A stretch of 16,593 nt of DNA from a bacterium (GCA_027062325.1 JAMOTN010000076.1:1-16593); one strand, 5' to 3'. Shown: positions 1-8,204, counted from the stretch's first letter. Numbers and translations are program-made. Notes: generated by a model not told the origin, from the letters alone.

Positions 1-422
1 CGCTTTTTCCCCATAACGCTGGGGCAGTGGTTCGTTTAGCTTCTGTTGTTGGAGCTCAAGTTTGGTTTGTTGGGAAGGTTGCTTTTTCCCTGGGGGATAG
101 GGCTTTTAAGAGGGGGGCATTGGATTATTGGAAATATGTTGATATAAGGTTTGTTGAAAATTTTGATTTTTTGGAAAAAAGTGCTTTATCTGAAGTTGCT
201 TTCTTTTCTGCTAAGGCTTCTCAAAGTTGGAATGATGTTGATTGGAAAAAGTTAAGATGGCTCGTATTTGGAAACGAAGTTTACGGGTTGCCTGAAGTTA
301 TGCACAGAAAGTATCAGGAGCGTTTCATAAAACTTCCAATGTTGACAACTGCTAGATGTTTAAACTTGGCTACAAGTGTAAGTGCTGCTGTGTATCGTTG
401 GGTGTATGAGATGGGGTATTGA
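1..422 (+). CDS. trmL: tRNA (cytidine/uridine-2'-O-)-methyltransferase, TrmL/SpoU family (5' end outside window)
   Basis: Partial gene. The reading frame is open from the window edge (codons from base 3), and the first visible residues, PHNAGAVVRLA, match the N-terminal PxNxGxxxR motif of TrmL, so the true start lies upstream and the GTG at 27 is not the start. The C-terminal SpoU/SPOUT knot motifs are present: LVFGNEVYGLP (SAM-binding motif 2) and RCLNLATSVSAAVY (motif 3), ending in YRWVYEM. TrmL methylates the 2'-O of the wobble base 34 in leucine tRNAs in the cytoplasm, using S-adenosylmethionine. The gene stops 30 bp before the convergent prepilin operon. The family call is firm; TrmL versus another short SpoU member is likely but not proven. 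Confidence 0.88.
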   Translation, partial: LFPHNAGAVVRLASVVGAQVWFVGKVAFSLGDRAFKRGALDYWKYVDIRFVENFDFLEKSALSEVAFFSAKASQSWNDVDWKKLRWLVFGNEVYGLPEVMHRKYQERFIKLPMLTTARCLNLATSVSAAVYRWVYEMGY

Positions 423-452
423 TGAATTGTAATTCACCATTATTATTCCCCA

Positions 453-1175
453 TTATTTTTGAAAGTCTTCATAAGGTGGAACTGTCCCGGGGGAATCGTT
501 CCAGCCGGGATCCTCTTCTGCACCGTTTATGTTGCGCGAGCTGTATAAAAACACTGTTTCATAAGTTGTTCCGTCTTGTAGTGCTGCGTTGACATATACC
601 AATACATATGTTTTTCCAGTTACACCGTATTGGTCCTGCATATCAGTTGTGAGTAATGCAAATTTAACACTGCCATCTTTTATTTTCAAAATGGGTCGCT
701 CTCCAACGATCTTGTAATCTGCATTTGGATCCCATGGTCCTTTCCAAACACCTCTAAAAAGAGTGTGAGTTTCTTCGTCCCATCGGTATATTATTTTTTT
801 AAATGGAGGATATTTATTTATACCGGGTGCATACTTGTCAAAACGCGCAAATCTTAGTGTTTTAAACAAAACGTACTTTCCCTCAGGTGTTGGTGGATAT
901 GGATCTGACAAGATGAATGGTGGAGTGATAAGATCCATAATTACAGCTTCTCTTATGTCTTTTCTGAGGTAAGAATTGAGGACACGGAACATTTGACGTG
1001 CCAAAGTTGAGGTTGTCACTTTGTAGGTTATTCGTTTTCCCGTAAAAAATATGCGCATGAGTACTGTGAATACTATGCCGAGAATAAACAGAGTTACTAT
1101 GACTTCAACAAGAGTGAAGGATTTTTTGCTTATTCTTTTGAGAAAATTTTGAGAATCTTTGCTTGGCTGCTTCAT
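453..1175 (-). CDS. Type IV pilin-like/pseudopilin protein (last gene of pilin operon)
   Basis: A 240-residue secreted protein with a class III (prepilin) signal: a 19-residue basic leader ending KKS, then FTLVEVIVTLFILGIVF with Glu at +5 and about 20 hydrophobic residues, then a soluble domain rich in beta-forming and aromatic residues. The prepilin peptidase would cut before Phe20, although the -1 residue is Ser rather than Gly. The ATG at 1175 is preferred over the in-frame ATG at 1187 because GGAGGGAG lies just upstream of it. Size and sequence suggest a minor (pseudo)pilin of the GspJ/PilW kind, but the class is not certain. It is the fifth gene of the minus-strand operon, 23 bp after the previous gene, and converges on trmL. 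Confidence 0.82.
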   Translation of the reverse strand: MKQPSKDSQNFLKRISKKSFTLVEVIVTLFILGIVFTVLMRIFFTGKRITYKVTTSTLARQMFRVLNSYLRKDIREAVIMDLITPPFILSDPYPPTPEGKYVLFKTLRFARFDKYAPGINKYPPFKKIIYRWDEETHTLFRGVWKGPWDPNADYKIVGERPILKIKDGSVKFALLTTDMQDQYGVTGKTYVLVYVNAALQDGTTYETVFLYSSRNINGAEEDPGWNDSPGTVPPYEDFQK

Positions 1176-1198
1176 ATCTCCCTCCATCGTTTTATTTG

Positions 1199-1792
1199 TT
1201 ACTGAAAAGCTGGTGGATTTTTATTTTCTACGAGTGTTATAAGTCTGAAGGTTGGTTTTTTTCCACGCCTCAATTTGTTCACCCATTTTACTTTGACAGT
1301 TATGCGAAAGAGTGATGGTTGTTTTTGTACACCACAGGGAGTTAGGTATGCTTTTGGTTTTCCAAGGGCTTCAATAATAAGGGTTCTTTTGAATCGATTT
1401 ATTGCAGAAGGAGTTGGAAGATCTTGGAATGTGTGAATTAACATAGTTTGTATATCTTCTTCAGAAAGTTCTGCTTTATCTTTGTCTCCAAATTTTGACA
1501 TTATTCCAAGGAGGGAGTTATAGTACTTTTTACCTTCAATTTTACAGCCGTTTTCTGGATAGTATCCGGTGGGTTTACCTTTCATTAATTCTATTAAAGA
1601 AGCAGCCATTTCTGTTGCAGTGGCTACGTCTATTGCTTTTATGGAGGCAGTTTGACTTGTTCTGAATAAGTGAATGATAGGTAGGATAATGAAGCTCAGA
1701 ATAGCTATTCCAATGAGCATCTCAAGAATTGTTACTGCTTTTTTTTGAGAGGTTAGATTACTTTCTATTTGCACTTTTTCCTTAAAGCGCAT
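1199..1792 (-). CDS. Type IV pilin-like/pseudopilin protein
   Basis: A 197-residue protein with a 19-residue polar leader (ending SQKKA), then VTILEMLIGIAILSFIILPI with Glu at +5, and a hydrophobic segment to about residue 43. Both the cleavage context (Ala at -1, Val at +1) and the long leader are unusual for a prepilin. The rest is a soluble domain with no motif I recognise, containing two Cys (about residues 83 and 153). The hydrophobic part resembles PilV/GspI minor pilins. The start overlaps the upstream gene by 28 bp and has no clear Shine-Dalgarno, so translation is probably coupled to the upstream gene. Confidence 0.8.
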   Translation of the reverse strand: MRFKEKVQIESNLTSQKKAVTILEMLIGIAILSFIILPIIHLFRTSQTASIKAIDVATATEMAASLIELMKGKPTGYYPENGCKIEGKKYYNSLLGIMSKFGDKDKAELSEEDIQTMLIHTFQDLPTPSAINRFKRTLIIEALGKPKAYLTPCGVQKQPSLFRITVKVKWVNKLRRGKKPTFRLITLVENKNPPAFQ

Positions 1793-2445
1793 CCGAATGA
1801 GTACACCTCAACTTTTTTACCTGTAGATATTACAAAATTGAACTTTACAAATGATACATTTTCTAGAGTTGCATAATTAGGATATAAAAAGTTCTTGTAG
1901 TTATTAAAATTACCTTTTACAACGTCCAGCGGATTGTAACCGGGGGCCAAGAGCTCAATGTTTGTATGGTACATTGTGGTACCAATATTTATCGAGGATA
2001 AGAGACCAACTACACGGAGTGGATACTTTGCGGATTCTGCAAAGCCTAAGAGTTTTGTAGTTGGGGCGGTGTCAATATCGGATTTGCTTTTAGCTTTAGC
2101 GAGTAGTAGATTAGCGGCTTTGATCTCGTTGCTTGAAGTGTCTAAATTTTTAATGAGAGTAATCTTGTACCATTTTGTAATTCCGTTGCGAGTTACTGGA
2201 AAGATTAGAGTGGTTAAATCTTTTGTATCCTCAAATTTTGATATGTAATCAGCTTCTTTTAAAGGTATAGAAATTTCTATGAAGGCGCGACGGAGACTTT
2301 GTAGAATTTTACCTCGCTCTTCAAGTTTTCTGCCGCGTCCCATAAAGCTTGAGAAGAAGTTGAATATCATTATTGAAACTATTCCCATGACAGCAATTGT
2401 TATTATAAGTTCAGCAAGAGTAAATGCTCTTCTTTTCCCAATCAT
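1765..2445 (-). CDS. Type IV pilin-like/pseudopilin protein
   Basis: A 226-residue protein with a very short leader (MIGKRRA) followed by FTLAELIITIAVMGIVSIMI, a textbook prepilin N-terminus except for Ala at -1. The Glu at +5 needed for methylation and assembly is present. The C-terminal domain is soluble, ends in a Cys-containing tail (FGCALRKKCK), and looks like a GspJ/PilW-type minor pilin. The ATG is preceded by GGGGGAC at a suitable distance. It is the third gene of the operon, 22 bp after the previous one, with its end overlapping the next gene's start. Confidence 0.84.
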   Translation of the reverse strand: MIGKRRAFTLAELIITIAVMGIVSIMIFNFFSSFMGRGRKLEERGKILQSLRRAFIEISIPLKEADYISKFEDTKDLTTLIFPVTRNGITKWYKITLIKNLDTSSNEIKAANLLLAKAKSKSDIDTAPTTKLLGFAESAKYPLRVVGLLSSINIGTTMYHTNIELLAPGYNPLDVVKGNFNNYKNFLYPNYATLENVSFVKFNFVISTGKKVEVYSFGCALRKKCK

Positions 2446-2467
2446 CTTGACTTTTGTCCCCCAATCT

Positions 2468-3025
2468 TCAAGGATTGCTATTTTGAAAGTTCAACTTAGG
2501 ATAAGTTTTGCGGGTGATAATTGTGAATGTTCGAAAACTTTTTTTTCTTCTTGTTGCTTTGTCGAACCAAGTTATCATGATTCCAAGTTGGATCCGGTCT
2601 GTGTACTTGAAAAAAGTCTGATAAACTTGAACCAGATAATTTATGTCGTTTTTGTATGCAGTTGGGATTGAAAAATTTTCGTCCAAATCTGGTATTGGAT
2701 AGAAAGCAAATTGTATTAATACGTTATACGATTTCATGCCGGGAGTAGTCAGGTCAAACTTTTCTTCAACAAGTTTATATTTGGTTCCAACTTGGTTCTC
2801 TTTTAGAAGTTTGAGTAAAGAATTGTATCCTGCTCCTCTGAAAGCTTCAGAAACCATAGAAGAAAAAAGAGCAGCTTTTAGATAATCCTCAGTTTTAACG
2901 GAAGTAAAGTTGAGTTGATGAAATATCATAAACACGGGAATGACCACTATTCCTAGAAAGGCAAGGGCAATTATAACTTCAAGTATGGAAAAAGAGTTTA
3001 ACTTTCTACGGAGAATTTTAAGCAT
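2468..3025 (-). CDS. Type IV pilin-like/pseudopilin protein
   Basis: A 185-residue protein with an 11-residue basic leader (MLKILRRKLNS), then FSILEVIIALAFLGIVVIPV with Glu at +5, which fits prepilin peptidase processing with Ser at -1. The Pro within the hydrophobic helix (IVVIPVF) recalls PilV/GspI-type minor pilins. The rest is a soluble domain rich in aromatic and basic residues, without a motif I recognise. The ATG follows a GGGGGC ribosome site. It is the second gene of the operon, 29 bp after the membrane-anchored helical protein. Confidence 0.82.
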   Translation of the reverse strand: MLKILRRKLNSFSILEVIIALAFLGIVVIPVFMIFHQLNFTSVKTEDYLKAALFSSMVSEAFRGAGYNSLLKLLKENQVGTKYKLVEEKFDLTTPGMKSYNVLIQFAFYPIPDLDENFSIPTAYKNDINYLVQVYQTFFKYTDRIQLGIMITWFDKATRRKKSFRTFTIITRKTYPKLNFQNSNP

Positions 3026-3054
3026 AACAACAAGCCCCCAATTAAAATTGTTGA

Positions 3055-3678
3055 TTATCTCTTTAATTCTAATTTTAATTTGCTTGCCATGTTTTTGTAC
3101 ATTCGACGTTGCTTCATATTCTTCGCATACTTTGCAAGGAGAGAATAGTATTTATAAGCAACCACTTTAGCTTTTCTTTCTTCTCCCAATTCTTTATAGG
3201 ATATTACGAGTAGCTTTAGAATCTCGATTAATTCTTCTTTTGGAATAGAGCGCTGTTCAAGTAGTAACTTTCTAAGCTTTGAGACTGCTATGTAGTATTT
3301 TCCTTTATCTACTAAAGATTTTGCTTCAGAGATTTTGGAATTGAGGTATTTTTTAAAGCGTGAGCGATTTGATTTTTTAAACTTCTGCTCTAGTTCTTCC
3401 ATGCGACGAATCTCGTATTTTTTTATTGCAGCTATGAATGAAGTTGTGGCGTTTACTTTGACGCTTTTGAACTTAGAAGGAGTTGGGGCAAGTAGTGGGA
3501 TGCCAGCGAGAGTTTTAAAACTACTTTTTTTCGACTTTATGACAGGAACTATTACGCGAGTTTGTGATGCAGGTTCTTTTCTTGGAGTGAGTAATTGTGA
3601 TGATGAGTTAAAAAACCATAAAAATGTTGCTAAAAAAAGGATAGCTGCTGCAATTATCATAAAATCTTTTTTCTCCAT
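3055..3678 (-). CDS. Single-pass membrane protein with C-terminal helical (TPR-like) domain, first gene of pilin operon
   Basis: Not recognised as a named family. The 207-residue product has a transmembrane helix at about residues 7-24, a basic and Pro/Ser-rich stretch to about residue 75, a highly charged probable coiled coil at about 85-125 (RRMEELEQKFKKSNRSRF), and paired amphipathic helices at about 113-200 (KGKYYIAVSKLRKLLL, YKELGEERKAKVVAYKYY) that look like tetratricopeptide units. The ATG at 3678 is chosen over the in-frame TTG at 3702 because GGGTGGGA lies upstream of it. As leader of a pilin-like operon it may be an accessory or assembly protein placed across the inner membrane; this is inferred from position only. 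Confidence 0.72.
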   Translation of the reverse strand: MEKKDFMIIAAAILFLATFLWFFNSSSQLLTPRKEPASQTRVIVPVIKSKKSSFKTLAGIPLLAPTPSKFKSVKVNATTSFIAAIKKYEIRRMEELEQKFKKSNRSRFKKYLNSKISEAKSLVDKGKYYIAVSKLRKLLLEQRSIPKEELIEILKLLVISYKELGEERKAKVVAYKYYSLLAKYAKNMKQRRMYKNMASKLKLELKR

Positions 3679-3704
3679 ATAATCAAATCCCACCCTAAAC
3701 AATT

Positions 3705-3742
3705 TTGGCTAAATTTTCTGGCTGTGCTAAAATAATTATACA
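3705..3742 (+). promoter_or_regulatory. Promoter of the AddB-like gene, predicting a leaderless transcript
   Basis: TTGGCT (3705-3710) and TAAAAT (3728-3733) are separated by 17 bp, a good sigma-A-type match. A start point about 7-8 bases downstream falls at about 3740-3742, on or beside the ATG at 3742, and no Shine-Dalgarno is present. On the other strand a TATAAT (3740-3735) may serve the pilin operon, so this is probably a compact divergent promoter. Confidence 0.5.
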
Positions 3743-5997
3743 TGATAAGGCTTAAAGTAGTTCCAACGGAGATTCAAGCACGCTGGTTCAGATTAAAAAA
3801 GGGAATAGCTGCTTTAAGATTTGATGAGGTTCTATCTTCTTACCTTGCAACTTCTAGTCCGAATGAGGATGTAGTTGATGTTGTTTCCAACGAAGTTTTT
3901 TATCTTTTTCTTTCTGTACTACTTGGTTTCAACTATCTTACGGTTAAGAAGCTATATCTGGCCTATCTAGAAAGTTTAGAAGCTGATAATAATTTATTTG
4001 TTCCCGGTGAGGAGAGGTTATTTGAAATTTTGGAGTTTATTGAGGATGAGTTATCTAAGGCGGGGCTTTATACTCGAAAAAAGTTGATAGAAAAATTAAC
4101 AATTGGAAAATTTGGAAGTCTTGAGTTTTTCACTGGGTTTGAGTACGAGAAGTTTTTCAGACCGTATCGGTATGAGAGAAGATTCTTGGAAAAACTAGGG
4201 GTTTTAAAGCCTGAGTTTAAGGTTGAATTTTATCAAAATGTGAATAAAGCTAAGATATTAGAGTTTTCAAATTCTGCATTTTGTAAGCTTATTGATAGAT
4301 ACTCTGATAAAAGGGTATGTGTGGTTTGCGAGTCTCAAGATGAGTTATTTGCTTTGTGGAGTGCTGCCAGAGTAGCAGTAGAAGTTGAGAATAATAAAGA
4401 TGTTTCAGAGAGTTTGAAGTCAGCCAACTTTGATATATGGTTTGATGTTCCTGATTATGCATCGGCTTTGGTTTACAAGCTACTAGAGATAGCACGTGGA
4501 ATAAATGTGAGAGGATATTTGAAGGATTTTGAAATTTTGAGTTTGAAGGTGGATAAGGATAATCTGCATGATATTCTGACAAGGTTTAAGGATTTCGATT
4601 TAAAATTTGAAAGTTCAACTTTTTTGGAAGAAAAAGGGATTGACCTGTTTGAAAAAAGAAGTAAGGAATTTTTAAAGTTTGCTGCGGAGTTTATGGGAAG
4701 TTTGAGCACAGAGGAGGTAATTGTGGAAAAGTTTGAAAAAGGTTTGGCAAGTTTGAGTGTTTTAATGAGAAAGTTTATCTCAATTTTAAGGCGACTTTTA
4801 ATGAGTAGTGGTTGGCAAAAAATTTTAGATGAGGTCAAAGAAGGAATTGAAGTTAAAAGAAATGAAGTAGATGTCCTTGCTTTGATGAGCCAGCATTTTA
4901 AGAGTAAGACGTTAAAGAGAGCTAAAATACCAACAGGAGATAAATGGTGGTTATTTGTTACTATGCCTGAAGTTGTTAATGTGGACGATGTTGATGTGTT
5001 TGTCTGGGTTAAGCCGAAGGTAGATGTTGATTGGGAACGGCAGTTATTTGCGGCTTCCTACATGAGTCAAAATGCAGATGAGTTTGTAGTATTAACCGAG
5101 AATTATGTACCGGTTTTTCTTTGGAATTTTGGAAGAGAAAAAGATTGGGAGAATTATTCCTTGAATTTGAAAGGTCAGAGGTTGAGAGGTGTGGGTGGGG
5201 TTTCGCATGCTGTGTCAGCGCTGCCTAAAGGATATAAAAGTTGTGTGTTTGCAAACTGGTTGAGCTCCGTAGTTTCGGTAGAAGGTATGTGGGAGTTTAA
5301 AGATACGTATGAACCTGATGAAATAGGGACATATGTCCATAAATTTTTCGAGATGGTGAATAAAGATATTGTGAAACTCCAAGAGAGCGGAGAAATAGGA
5401 GCGTTCTTTAACAATTTTGATAGCTTATGGCAGACTTGGAGAGAGCAGTTTGTAATGGAGACAGGAATAGATTTTGAATGGGAAGTTTGGAGTGCTTTGA
5501 GGCGGTGGGTAGAGAAGTTTGACAAATTTGATAGGATACTTCATGTTGAGGAGGAAAGAGTGGTTAACTTGGCTAAGGTTGCTGAATATTTTGGGGAAAG
5601 TAAAGATGGGTTGGAAAAGTTGGTTGTGAAGATAAGGGTCGACAGGGTTGTGGAAAAAGAGGTAACTTATAGAAGAAAAAACTTAGGGAAGATGATAGTG
5701 GTTCAGGATTACAAATTACGAGTTAGTGATGAGTATTTTCCACAGTTGTTAGTTTACACTTATGCTTTTGAAACTGATGTCTTCGAATTGATAAATGTGC
5801 AAAAGATCTTGGATAGGCGTTTCAGCGATGTTTATAAGCGCTCATTTGTGTCAAAGTTGATGGAGAATGAAAAATTTCAAGCGTTTAAAAAGGCAATGTT
5901 TGATATGTTGCGTTATCAGAAATACGATACTTTGACACTTCTTGGAGAAGAGCCGGATTGCGCTAGGTGTGCCTACCGGTTTTATTGTTGGGATTAA
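3742..5997 (+). CDS. AddB-like PD-(D/E)XK nuclease with four-Cys (Fe-S type) cluster
   Basis: A 751-residue protein. Its C-terminal third carries the RecB/AddB nuclease motifs in order: Cys501 (SCVFANW), His533 (GTYVHKFFE), Asp634 (KIRVDRVV), Asp656 and Lys658 (VVQDYKLR), a QLLVYTYA motif, and C740-x2-C743-x5-C749 at the extreme end. The split pattern of one distant Cys plus three terminal Cys is that of AddB and Cas4, which bind a 4Fe-4S cluster. The N-terminal 500 residues are weakly conserved and helical with no Walker A motif, so they probably form an inactive helicase-like scaffold as in AddB. It is much shorter than typical AddB (about 1100-1200 residues), and no addA is in the window. 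Its likely job is double-strand break end processing with a partner encoded elsewhere. There is no ribosome binding site before the ATG. Confidence 0.75.
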   Translation: MIRLKVVPTEIQARWFRLKKGIAALRFDEVLSSYLATSSPNEDVVDVVSNEVFYLFLSVLLGFNYLTVKKLYLAYLESLEADNNLFVPGEERLFEILEFIEDELSKAGLYTRKKLIEKLTIGKFGSLEFFTGFEYEKFFRPYRYERRFLEKLGVLKPEFKVEFYQNVNKAKILEFSNSAFCKLIDRYSDKRVCVVCESQDELFALWSAARVAVEVENNKDVSESLKSANFDIWFDVPDYASALVYKLLEIARGINVRGYLKDFEILSLKVDKDNLHDILTRFKDFDLKFESSTFLEEKGIDLFEKRSKEFLKFAAEFMGSLSTEEVIVEKFEKGLASLSVLMRKFISILRRLLMSSGWQKILDEVKEGIEVKRNEVDVLALMSQHFKSKTLKRAKIPTGDKWWLFVTMPEVVNVDDVDVFVWVKPKVDVDWERQLFAASYMSQNADEFVVLTENYVPVFLWNFGREKDWENYSLNLKGQRLRGVGGVSHAVSALPKGYKSCVFANWLSSVVSVEGMWEFKDTYEPDEIGTYVHKFFEMVNKDIVKLQESGEIGAFFNNFDSLWQTWREQFVMETGIDFEWEVWSALRRWVEKFDKFDRILHVEEERVVNLAKVAEYFGESKDGLEKLVVKIRVDRVVEKEVTYRRKNLGKMIVVQDYKLRVSDEYFPQLLVYTYAFETDVFELINVQKILDRRFSDVYKRSFVSKLMENEKFQAFKKAMFDMLRYQKYDTLTLLGEEPDCARCAYRFYCWD

Positions 5998-6009
5998 AGG
6001 TCAATTTCC

Positions 6010-7065
6010 TCACTTGACTTTTCTTAGTTCATTTGGTTTTACAACACCTTTTTCTGTGACTATGGCAGTGATAAGCTCTGCAGGAGTAACATCAAATGCT
6101 GGATGGCGTGCCAAACTTTCAGATGGTGCTATTTGAATGCGTTCTCCGGCGATTTTTACGAACTTAACTTCTTCTTGACTTCTTTCTTCTATTGGAATGC
6201 TATCTCCATTTGGGCAGGAAAAATCTATACTGGTTGTTGGAGCCACAATTAAAAATGGAACCGAAAAATGTTTGGCAACTATGGATAATTGGAATGTACC
6301 TATTTTATTTGCAGTGTCACCGTTGTTTGCGATCCTATCGGCCCCAACTAAAATTGCATCAACATCTTTCATAAAAAATGCTGCCATATTGTCTGTTATA
6401 ACGTAATGCTTTATTTCCTCTTTTAGAAGTTCCCATGCCGTAAGACGAGCACCTTGCAAATATGGGCGTGTTTCATCTGCTAAAACCACGAATTCTTTTC
6501 CCATTTGAGTAAGCATTTTATGAAGCGTTCTGATAACGCCAAGAGCTGTTCCCCAACCACCTGTGGCTAGCGCACCTGTGTTGCAGTGAGTAAGAACAGT
6601 TATCGTTTTTTTGCCTAAACTTCCGGTGCTTTTCCAGTGTTTGATTAACCAATTTGCGCCGTTTTCTGCGATGCGTAAATTCATTTCATAATCTTCAAGG
6701 TGTATGCGTTTTGCAAGTTCTAGTTGTGCCTCAAAACTCCACTCTGTTTCGGCGCAGCGTTCAAGAGCCCAGAATAGATTAACAGCTGTTGGGCGAGTTT
6801 TGGCAAACATATCGCGAGCTTTTTCAAAGCTCATACCTTCGCGGGCGGCTTGAGCCATGCCGTAGGCTGCGGTTATGCCGATTGCAGGGGCTCCCCTAAC
6901 AATCATGTCTTTTATTGCCCGCGCACTGTCTTGAGATGTTTTACAGGTTATCCATTCTTCTTTTATGGGAAGCTCAAGCTGATTTATTAGCTCGAGTGCT
7001 GCTATTTTTTCATTCCAGTATATTGGTGTGAAAAAGTTTCCAAGATGGTTTTTAAACTTCTCCAT
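6010..7065 (-). CDS. mtnA: S-methyl-5-thioribose-1-phosphate isomerase
   Basis: A full-length, 351-residue member of the MtnA/eIF2B-like family. It converts 5-methylthioribose-1-phosphate to 5-methylthioribulose-1-phosphate in the methionine salvage pathway; members also act on 5-deoxyribose-1-phosphate. Visible motifs are MIVRGAPAIGITAAYG (about residues 54-69), VLTHCNTGALAT with the catalytic Cys161, ADETRPYLQGARLTAWEL (about 196-213), and GADRIANNGDTANKIGTF with the catalytic Asp243. The ATG is preceded by AAGGAGGAG. The start lies 64 bp inside tilS, so the two genes are probably translationally coupled. It is the last gene of the HD-tilS-mtnA operon and sits near the microcompartment genes; no other methionine salvage gene (mtnK, mtnN, mtnB) is in the window. 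Confidence 0.93.
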   Translation of the reverse strand: MEKFKNHLGNFFTPIYWNEKIAALELINQLELPIKEEWITCKTSQDSARAIKDMIVRGAPAIGITAAYGMAQAAREGMSFEKARDMFAKTRPTAVNLFWALERCAETEWSFEAQLELAKRIHLEDYEMNLRIAENGANWLIKHWKSTGSLGKKTITVLTHCNTGALATGGWGTALGVIRTLHKMLTQMGKEFVVLADETRPYLQGARLTAWELLKEEIKHYVITDNMAAFFMKDVDAILVGADRIANNGDTANKIGTFQLSIVAKHFSVPFLIVAPTTSIDFSCPNGDSIPIEERSQEEVKFVKIAGERIQIAPSESLARHPAFDVTPAELITAIVTEKGVVKPNELRKVK

Positions 7066-8204
7066 AGCCTACTCCTCCTTGGGTTAAAGGTGAATTTTGA
7101 TGGATGATGCTTCCATTCACTTTTTATAATTTGCCATAAATTTTTGCTGTTTTGTAGGGGGGCTAAGGTTATAGGGGCTAGCTTAGGTAGTGAGAGATGA
7201 AGAGTTGTTTTGTTTTTTTCAATTTTTACGAAAGATATGATGCTTATAGGGAGTGTGATTTGAATGTAAGTAGGTTTGATAAAGGCTGAGATTGAACCTT
7301 TGGATATTTTGGAAATTTTTAAAGAGGTGCAGCTTGTTGCTTCTTCCAGTTGTTGTGAGTTGAGTTGAATACCAAGTTTTTTTAAAGTGAAGAAAAGAAG
7401 AGGCTTTGAAAATGGAGGAAGACTTTTTATAACTATGGTAGTTGAGTCTATATAGGGAATCAGAGACACTTCCTCTATCTCTTCGATTTTATCTTCAGTT
7501 TCCCAGTTGGCTTTGCAGAAGAAAAATAACTGACGTTGAAATTTTGGGTTGATATCTTTTAACCTTGGAAATATTTCAAGTCGTATTAAATTTCGCTTAG
7601 AGGTTGCAGGATCTAAGTTGGTTTTATCTGTGTTGAAAGGTAGTGATAGTAGGTTGCAGTATTCCTCAAGTTCTGGTTTTGTAGCAAAGAGAAGAGGCTT
7701 TTCTACATTGAGTCCAAATACCTGCGATGAAGGTTTTATGCCAACTAGGGAAAAGGGAGAAGAGCCCCTCAGTAGTTGAAAAAAAGCAGTTTCGGCGACA
7801 TCATCTGCATTGTGCGCTGTGAGAATTGAGGAAGTGTTGAAATGCGAAGCAACTTCTTTCAGAAGTCTATAGCGTTCTCTACGTGCCTCTTCTTCATTAC
7901 GGGGGGAATAAAGAAGCCTTTTGATAATGAGTGGGACTCCCAACGATTTTGTAAAATCTTGAGCCAACTTTTCCTCCTCAAAGCTCTCTTGGCGTATGAG
8001 GTGATTTACGTAGCATGCAATTAACTTAATTTTAAAACGCGCTTGCCATTTTGAAAGCAGATGAAGAAGAGCCGTTGAATCGGGTCCAGTTGAGTATGCA
8101 ACTACGTAAATTGAGTTTTTAAGTAGATTGAATTGTGAGCTGAATTTGAACAGTCCATCTGTTAAACGTTTAATAATTTTGCTACGATTTTTGTGCGACT
8201 TCAT
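7002..8204 (-). CDS. tilS: tRNA(Ile)-lysidine synthetase
   Basis: A 400-residue protein of the PP-loop ATPase family. TilS attaches lysine to C34 of the CAU-anticodon isoleucine tRNA, an essential step in reading AUA. Evidence: the PP-loop VVAYSTGPDSTALLHLL (about residues 34-50), TAHNADDVAETAFFQLLRG, and the substrate region SKRNLIRLEIFPRLKDINP. The PP-loop reads STGPDS instead of the usual SGGxDS, with Thr39 replacing the second Gly. The ATG at 8204 sits just after the stop of the HD gene and gives the usual N-terminal length; an in-frame GTG at 8222 is the alternative. The 3' end runs 64 bp into mtnA. Confidence 0.92.
   Translation of the reverse strand: MKSHKNRSKIIKRLTDGLFKFSSQFNLLKNSIYVVAYSTGPDSTALLHLLSKWQARFKIKLIACYVNHLIRQESFEEEKLAQDFTKSLGVPLIIKRLLYSPRNEEEARRERYRLLKEVASHFNTSSILTAHNADDVAETAFFQLLRGSSPFSLVGIKPSSQVFGLNVEKPLLFATKPELEEYCNLLSLPFNTDKTNLDPATSKRNLIRLEIFPRLKDINPKFQRQLFFFCKANWETEDKIEEIEEVSLIPYIDSTTIVIKSLPPFSKPLLFFTLKKLGIQLNSQQLEEATSCTSLKISKISKGSISAFIKPTYIQITLPISIISFVKIEKNKTTLHLSLPKLAPITLAPLQNSKNLWQIIKSEWKHHPSKFTFNPRRSRLWRSLKTILETFSHQYTGMKK

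Noticed and set aside
27-422. GTG at 27 as the start of the methyltransferase
   Set aside because: The conserved PxNxG motif is encoded upstream of it in the same frame, so the gene enters from outside the window.
423-436. TGAATT-GT-AATTCA palindrome between trmL and the pilin operon, considered as a terminator
   Set aside because: The stem is AT-rich with a two-base loop and no T-tract follows on either strand.
2279-2671. 130-codon plus-strand ORF opposite the prepilin genes
   Set aside because: It is antisense to two prepilin genes with clear class III signal peptides and has no ribosome site.
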